A DNA stretch of 10,279 nt from an uncultured bacterium (GTDB lineage Bacteria; Verrucomicrobiota; Lentisphaeria; Victivallales; Victivallaceae), in NCBI GenBank assembly GCA_949286445.1, contig CASECL010000118.1:1-10279 (forward strand). Direction: 5' to 3'. The notes beneath the pieces were generated by a model. That model made no database searches. It worked only from the letters and a program-made list of their open reading frames with translations, and was not told the DNA's origin. Positions within the stretch are counted from its first letter, which is position 1; each line of letters opens with the position of its first letter. Of the stretch, positions 8,261 to 10,279 are shown piece by piece. The position numbers were made by a program, and so were the translations under genes.

Positions 8261-8328
8261 TACGGTAAACCCCCGTTTTCCCGCCGCCACTCCGCGGCTT
8301 GTTTAAAGCAGTTGAATGTCTCCCGTAT

Positions 8329-8357
8329 AGTATAAACTTTCAACTCACTTTATTCAA
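8329..8357 (-). promoter_or_regulatory. Sigma70-type promoter for the macroglobulin gene
   Basis: On the minus strand, -35 TTGAAT (8357-8352) and -10 TATACT (8334-8329) are separated by 17 nt. Transcription would start near 8322, about 60 nt before the Met-Met start at 8260. The promoter sits just downstream of the terminator of the repeat-protein operon, so the macroglobulin gene is probably a separate transcription unit. The shared palindromic element at 8363-8388 lies directly upstream of the -35 box. Confidence 0.65.
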
Positions 8358-8362
8358 GCCGG

Positions 8363-8388
8363 ATAACTTATTTTTTGACAAAAAAGCA
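8363..8388. promoter_or_regulatory. Shared upstream element, copy A (palindrome plus ATAACTTA)
   Basis: ATAACTTA (8363-8370) is followed at once by the perfect 7+7 palindrome TTTTTTG-A-CAAAAAA (8371-8385), then GCA. A very similar composite lies at 9758-9791 ahead of the repeat-protein operon. Half of this copy coincides with the T-tract of the terminator at 8380-8431, so part of the similarity may be incidental. It lies just upstream of the macroglobulin promoter, where an operator or activator site would be expected. Confidence 0.35.
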
Positions 8389-8431
8389 CCCCCGGCGGCA
8401 GTGAATAAACCACATTTGCTTCCGGGGGCTT
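8380..8431 (-). terminator. Intrinsic terminator of the repeat-protein operon
   Basis: On the minus strand, AAGCCCCCGG (8431-8422) pairs with CCGGGGG..GCTT at 8395-8384, with a GT bulge, and is followed by a run of six T (8385-8380). The loop contains a small inner stem, GTG/CAC. It begins 23 nt after the stop codon of the downstream repeat gene. It lacks a T-run on the other strand, so it should work leftward only. Confidence 0.85.
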
Positions 8432-8454
8432 CTTATCTCAATTTTACCTGAAAA

Positions 8455-9138
8455 TCAGAAACTGAAATTGAAGAACGGTAAGAACGGCAGCCAGCCGTCT
8501 TCAATGACATTCACCAGCCCGAACTGGAAAACACCCTTTTTCGCCACGTTCACAAATCCCAGCTGGAAACCGCTGCTTTCACCAGCCACATTCACCGCCG
8601 AGGCCTGAAAACCATTCATTTCATCGGCCACATTAAACAATCCCAGCTGACATCCGTTCATTTTCCCGGTGATATTCCCCAGCAGTCCCGGCTGAAGTCC
8701 GGTAATCCCGTCAGCAATATTCAATCCTCCCGCCTGAACCCCGGTAAGATCTCCCGCCATATTCAGTATGCAGGAAGCCTGAAATCCGTAAAACACCTCT
8801 GTATTGCGGTTGAAAATCCAGCTGGCCTGAAGTCCATCCATATTGTCATTGTTGTTGGCAATCCAGCTGCCCTGAATACCGCGGATATTGGCCGTGCCGG
8901 AATACAGCCAGGATACTTCCAGTCCGGTAACGCTTCCGATACCGGAACACATCGGCCAGCCGCTCTTTATGCCGTAAACCGTGGAATTATATGAGGCCAT
9001 GGGAAACTGCGGGAAAAAGCAGATCTGAAACGGCGTCCAGTCGGTATCCGCTTTGTCCGGAGCAGAATTGCTTTCCGCGGCGAAAACAAATGAAAAGGCA
9101 AACAGCAAGGTAAAAACTGAAAGTAATTTTTTCATCAT
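8455..9138 (-). CDS. Secreted GxQxG-repeat protein (LA_2272-like surface repeat family)
   Basis: No catalytic motif is recognised. The 227-residue product has a signal peptide (MMKKLLSVFTLLFAFSFVFA) followed by about ten degenerate repeats. Their cores read (T/N/S)G-(L/F/V)-Q-(A/L)-(G/S), spaced 13-16 residues and mostly 14-15, for example 'LTGVQAGGLNIADG' and 'MNGFQASAVNVAGE'. The regular short repeats with alternating hydrophobic residues suggest a beta-rich surface or outer-membrane protein. The C-terminus ends in phenylalanine (NFSF), as beta-barrel assembly signals often do. The style resembles LA_2272-type surface repeat proteins, but I cannot confirm the family. The ATG at 9138 is preferred over the in-frame TTG at 9141 because AAAGGA lies 7 nt upstream. 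The gene follows its shorter paralogue by 24 nt and shares the C-terminal block K-K-G-x-F/Q...DGWLP...NFxF with it. An intrinsic terminator follows. Confidence 0.8.
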   Translation of the reverse strand: MMKKLLSVFTLLFAFSFVFAAESNSAPDKADTDWTPFQICFFPQFPMASYNSTVYGIKSGWPMCSGIGSVTGLEVSWLYSGTANIRGIQGSWIANNNDNMDGLQASWIFNRNTEVFYGFQASCILNMAGDLTGVQAGGLNIADGITGLQPGLLGNITGKMNGCQLGLFNVADEMNGFQASAVNVAGESSGFQLGFVNVAKKGVFQFGLVNVIEDGWLPFLPFFNFSF

Positions 9139-9162
9139 CAAATCATCCTTTTCCGGGGTTGA

Positions 9163-9657
9163 TTAAAAGTTAAAGTTGATCAGAATTGACCAGGGCAGCC
9201 AGCCGTCCTTGATAATGTTTATCAAACCGATCTGGAAGCCTTTTTTCTCACTGACATTGACCACGCCAAGCTGAACACCATTCACCTCTTCACTCTGGTT
9301 GTAAAAGGCGCACTGCAGCCCGGTAACTTTTTTGGACATCGCGGCGCAAAGTCCGAACTGAACCCCGGAAACATCATCCCCGCCGGCTCCCAGCAACGCC
9401 CCTTCAACACCGTAAACCGGGGCTATTCCACCGCAGAACGGAGCACCGATACGGAATCCATACACCGGGACAATATCCTGACTTGAAGGATAATTAAAGG
9501 CAAACCCCAGCTGAAATATATCCCAGCTGCTGTCAGATACTGCTGTTTTTTTCACCCCGGCAGCCGCATTTTCTCCCGCCTGAGCACCTGCCGCCGGCAG
9601 CACAACTCCAGCTGCAAACATGGCTGATAACGCCAGGATCATCCAGAATTTCTTCAT
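9163..9657 (-). CDS. Secreted GxQxG-repeat protein, shorter paralogue
   Basis: First gene of a two-gene operon with its longer paralogue. The 164-residue product has a cleavable signal peptide (MKKFWMILALSAMFAAGVVL, likely cut after PAAGAQA at about residue 27). It then has about five repeats with cores YGVEGA (82), SGVQFG (97), TGLQCA (112), NGVQLG (126) and KGFQIG (139), at 13-15-residue spacing. The C-terminus 'GLINIIKDGWLPWSILINFN' plus a final F aligns with the end of the downstream protein (GLVNVIEDGWLPF...NFSF), so the two arose by duplication and differ mainly in repeat number. The terminal aromatic residue would fit outer-membrane insertion. The ATG at 9657 has a perfect AGGAGG (9668-9663) 5 nt upstream, the strongest Shine-Dalgarno in the window, suggesting high expression. 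No strong -10/-35 pair is visible upstream; TTGATT-N17-TAAGTT at about 9787-9759 is the best and is weak. Confidence 0.8.
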   Translation of the reverse strand: MKKFWMILALSAMFAAGVVLPAAGAQAGENAAAGVKKTAVSDSSWDIFQLGFAFNYPSSQDIVPVYGFRIGAPFCGGIAPVYGVEGALLGAGGDDVSGVQFGLCAAMSKKVTGLQCAFYNQSEEVNGVQLGVVNVSEKKGFQIGLINIIKDGWLPWSILINFNF

Positions 9658-9726
9658 CCCAACCTCCTTTTTATTTTATCATTTTTCCCCTGTTTTCCGG
9701 TACTCTGTTTCTATTTTCTCTTTCAC

Positions 9727-9754
9727 AAAAAAATGCCAGCCCACGGGGAAGCTG
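9727..9754 (-). terminator. Possible leader hairpin with T-run ahead of the repeat-protein operon
   Basis: On the minus strand, CAGC-tt-CC (9754-9747) pairs with GG-GCTG (9742-9737) around a 4-nt loop. After GCA comes a run of seven T (9733-9727). This looks like a modest intrinsic terminator placed 70 nt before the first repeat gene rather than after a gene. If the operon promoter lies upstream of it, it could act as an attenuator or end a short leader RNA. The stem is only 6 bp with a bulge, so it may be chance. Confidence 0.35.
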
Positions 9755-9757
9755 TGA

Positions 9758-9791
9758 ATAACTTACTCCACTTTTTGACAAAAATCAAGCA
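9758..9791. promoter_or_regulatory. Shared upstream element, copy B (palindrome plus ATAACTTA)
   Basis: ATAACTTA (9758-9765), then six bases, then the 6+6 palindrome TTTTTG-A-CAAAAA centred at 9778 and lying within 9772-9784, then TCAAGCA. It repeats the parts of the element at 8363-8388 in the same order and orientation relative to the leftward genes, differing by a 6-nt insertion. It lies between the divergent repeat-protein operon and yjbQ. Confidence 0.35.
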
Positions 9792-9840
9792 GTACAGACT
9801 CTTCAGGGAGAAAAATCTGCCGGTTTCCGGTATTTTTTCC

Positions 9841-9868
9841 TTGTAAACTGTTTATTTTGTGCTATTCT
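9841..9868 (+). promoter_or_regulatory. Likely promoter for yjbQ
   Basis: TTGTAA (9841-9846) and TATTCT (9863-9868) are separated by 16 nt. Transcription would start near 9875, leaving a leader of about 33 nt that contains the ribosome-binding site AGAGGA (9895-9900). The boxes are imperfect, but the position is right and no better pair is seen. Confidence 0.45.
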
Positions 9869-9907
9869 TTAGATGCAGTGACAATATCAAGCAGAGAGGA
9901 TGAAAAT

Positions 9908-10279
9908 ATGAAATCATACCGCAAGGAACTCTTTTTCCGCACCGCTTCCCGGCGGGCATTCATTGATATAACCGGTCAGGTGGAAGAAGCCCTGGCGGAA
10001 TCCGGCATAAAAGAGGGACTCTGCCTGTGCAACGCCATGCACATAACCAGTTCGGTATTCATCAATGACAACGAATCCGGACTGCATGCTGATTTTGAAC
10101 GCTGGCTGGAAAAACTCGCTCCGGAAAAACCTTACGATCAATACAGTCATAACGGTTTTGAAGACAATGCCGATGCTCATCTGAAAAGACAGGTCATGGG
10201 CAGAGAAGTTGTAGTGGCAATTTCCGGCGGCAGACTGGATTTCGGACCGTGGGAACGGATTTTTTACGGAGAATTTGAC
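9908..10279 (+). CDS. yjbQ: YjbQ / UPF0047 family protein (cut by window edge)
   Basis: The first 124 codons of a small cytoplasmic protein. Family members are usually about 135-140 residues, so only the last dozen or so are missing. The match is strong across the whole length: 'NAMHITSSVFINDNESGL' (42-59), 'DFERWLEKLAP' (62-72), 'YSHNGFEDNADAHLKRQVMG' (79-98), and 'GGRLDFGPWERIFYGEFD' (107-124). The three conserved histidines H45, H81 and H91 that cluster in the family's putative active or metal site are all present. The family has been linked to a weak thiamine-phosphate synthase activity, but its true physiological role is not settled. The ATG at 9908 has AGAGGA 7 nt upstream. It is divergent from the repeat-protein operon with 250 nt between the start codons. 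No thiamine gene is visible, so context does not help with function. Confidence 0.95.
   Translation, partial: MKSYRKELFFRTASRRAFIDITGQVEEALAESGIKEGLCLCNAMHITSSVFINDNESGLHADFERWLEKLAPEKPYDQYSHNGFEDNADAHLKRQVMGREVVVAISGGRLDFGPWERIFYGEFD

Noticed and set aside
8261..8290. GTG start giving ten extra residues (MAAGKRGFTV) on the macroglobulin
   Set aside because: The extension has no good Shine-Dalgarno and would push an otherwise normal signal peptide inward. The Met-Met at 8260 fits better.
8375..8406. Perfect TTGACA on the plus strand as a rightward promoter
   Set aside because: No acceptable -10 lies 16-18 nt downstream, where the GC-rich terminator stem sits, and no rightward gene follows.
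9914..10180. 88-codon minus-strand frame inside yjbQ
   Set aside because: It is a mirror of the strongly conserved YjbQ coding sequence, with no independent support.

Overview
The window is a chromosomal stretch of moderate GC content from a Gram-negative bacterium. The protein set suggests the PVC superphylum, most likely Lentisphaerota or a close relative: a very large secreted alpha-2-macroglobulin-like protein, paired secreted proteins built of short Gly-x-Gln-x-Gly repeats, and a LysRS with 'GQEVAPAYTELND' near motif 3. This taxonomic call is inference from protein style and codon use, not from a marker gene. I see no rRNA, tRNA, insertion sequence, integrase or CRISPR array.

Layout. 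Five genes read leftward (minus strand) and one reads rightward. In order of transcription on the minus strand: two paralogous secreted repeat proteins (9657-9163 and 9138-8455) form a two-gene operon with a 24-nt gap, closed by a clear intrinsic terminator (8431-8380). Next comes a 1943-residue alpha-2-macroglobulin family protein (8260-2429) with its own sigma70-type promoter (TTGAAT-N17-TATACT). Next is lysS (2299-776), whose promoter (TTGAAA-N17-TATATT) starts a few bases past the macroglobulin stop codon. After a 417-nt non-coding stretch comes the start of a RecD2-type helicase gene (358 to the left edge, truncated). Divergently, yjbQ (9908 to the right edge, truncated) reads rightward behind its own promoter.

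How the parts may work together. The three secreted products (two repeat proteins and the macroglobulin) form an envelope block between housekeeping genes. The two transcription units of this block share a composite upstream element: a TTTTTGACAAAAA palindrome with ATAACTTA beside it, at 8363-8388 and 9758-9791. This hints at common control but may be coincidental. The macroglobulin keeps the family architecture but has lost the thioester Cys-x-Glu-Gln, so it should not trap proteases covalently.

Nothing here amounts to a clearly new multi-gene system. The points most worth a second look are the thioester-less macroglobulin next to the repeat-protein pair, the shared upstream element, the mutually exclusive hairpins after lysS, and the 18-nt repeats in the lysS leader.
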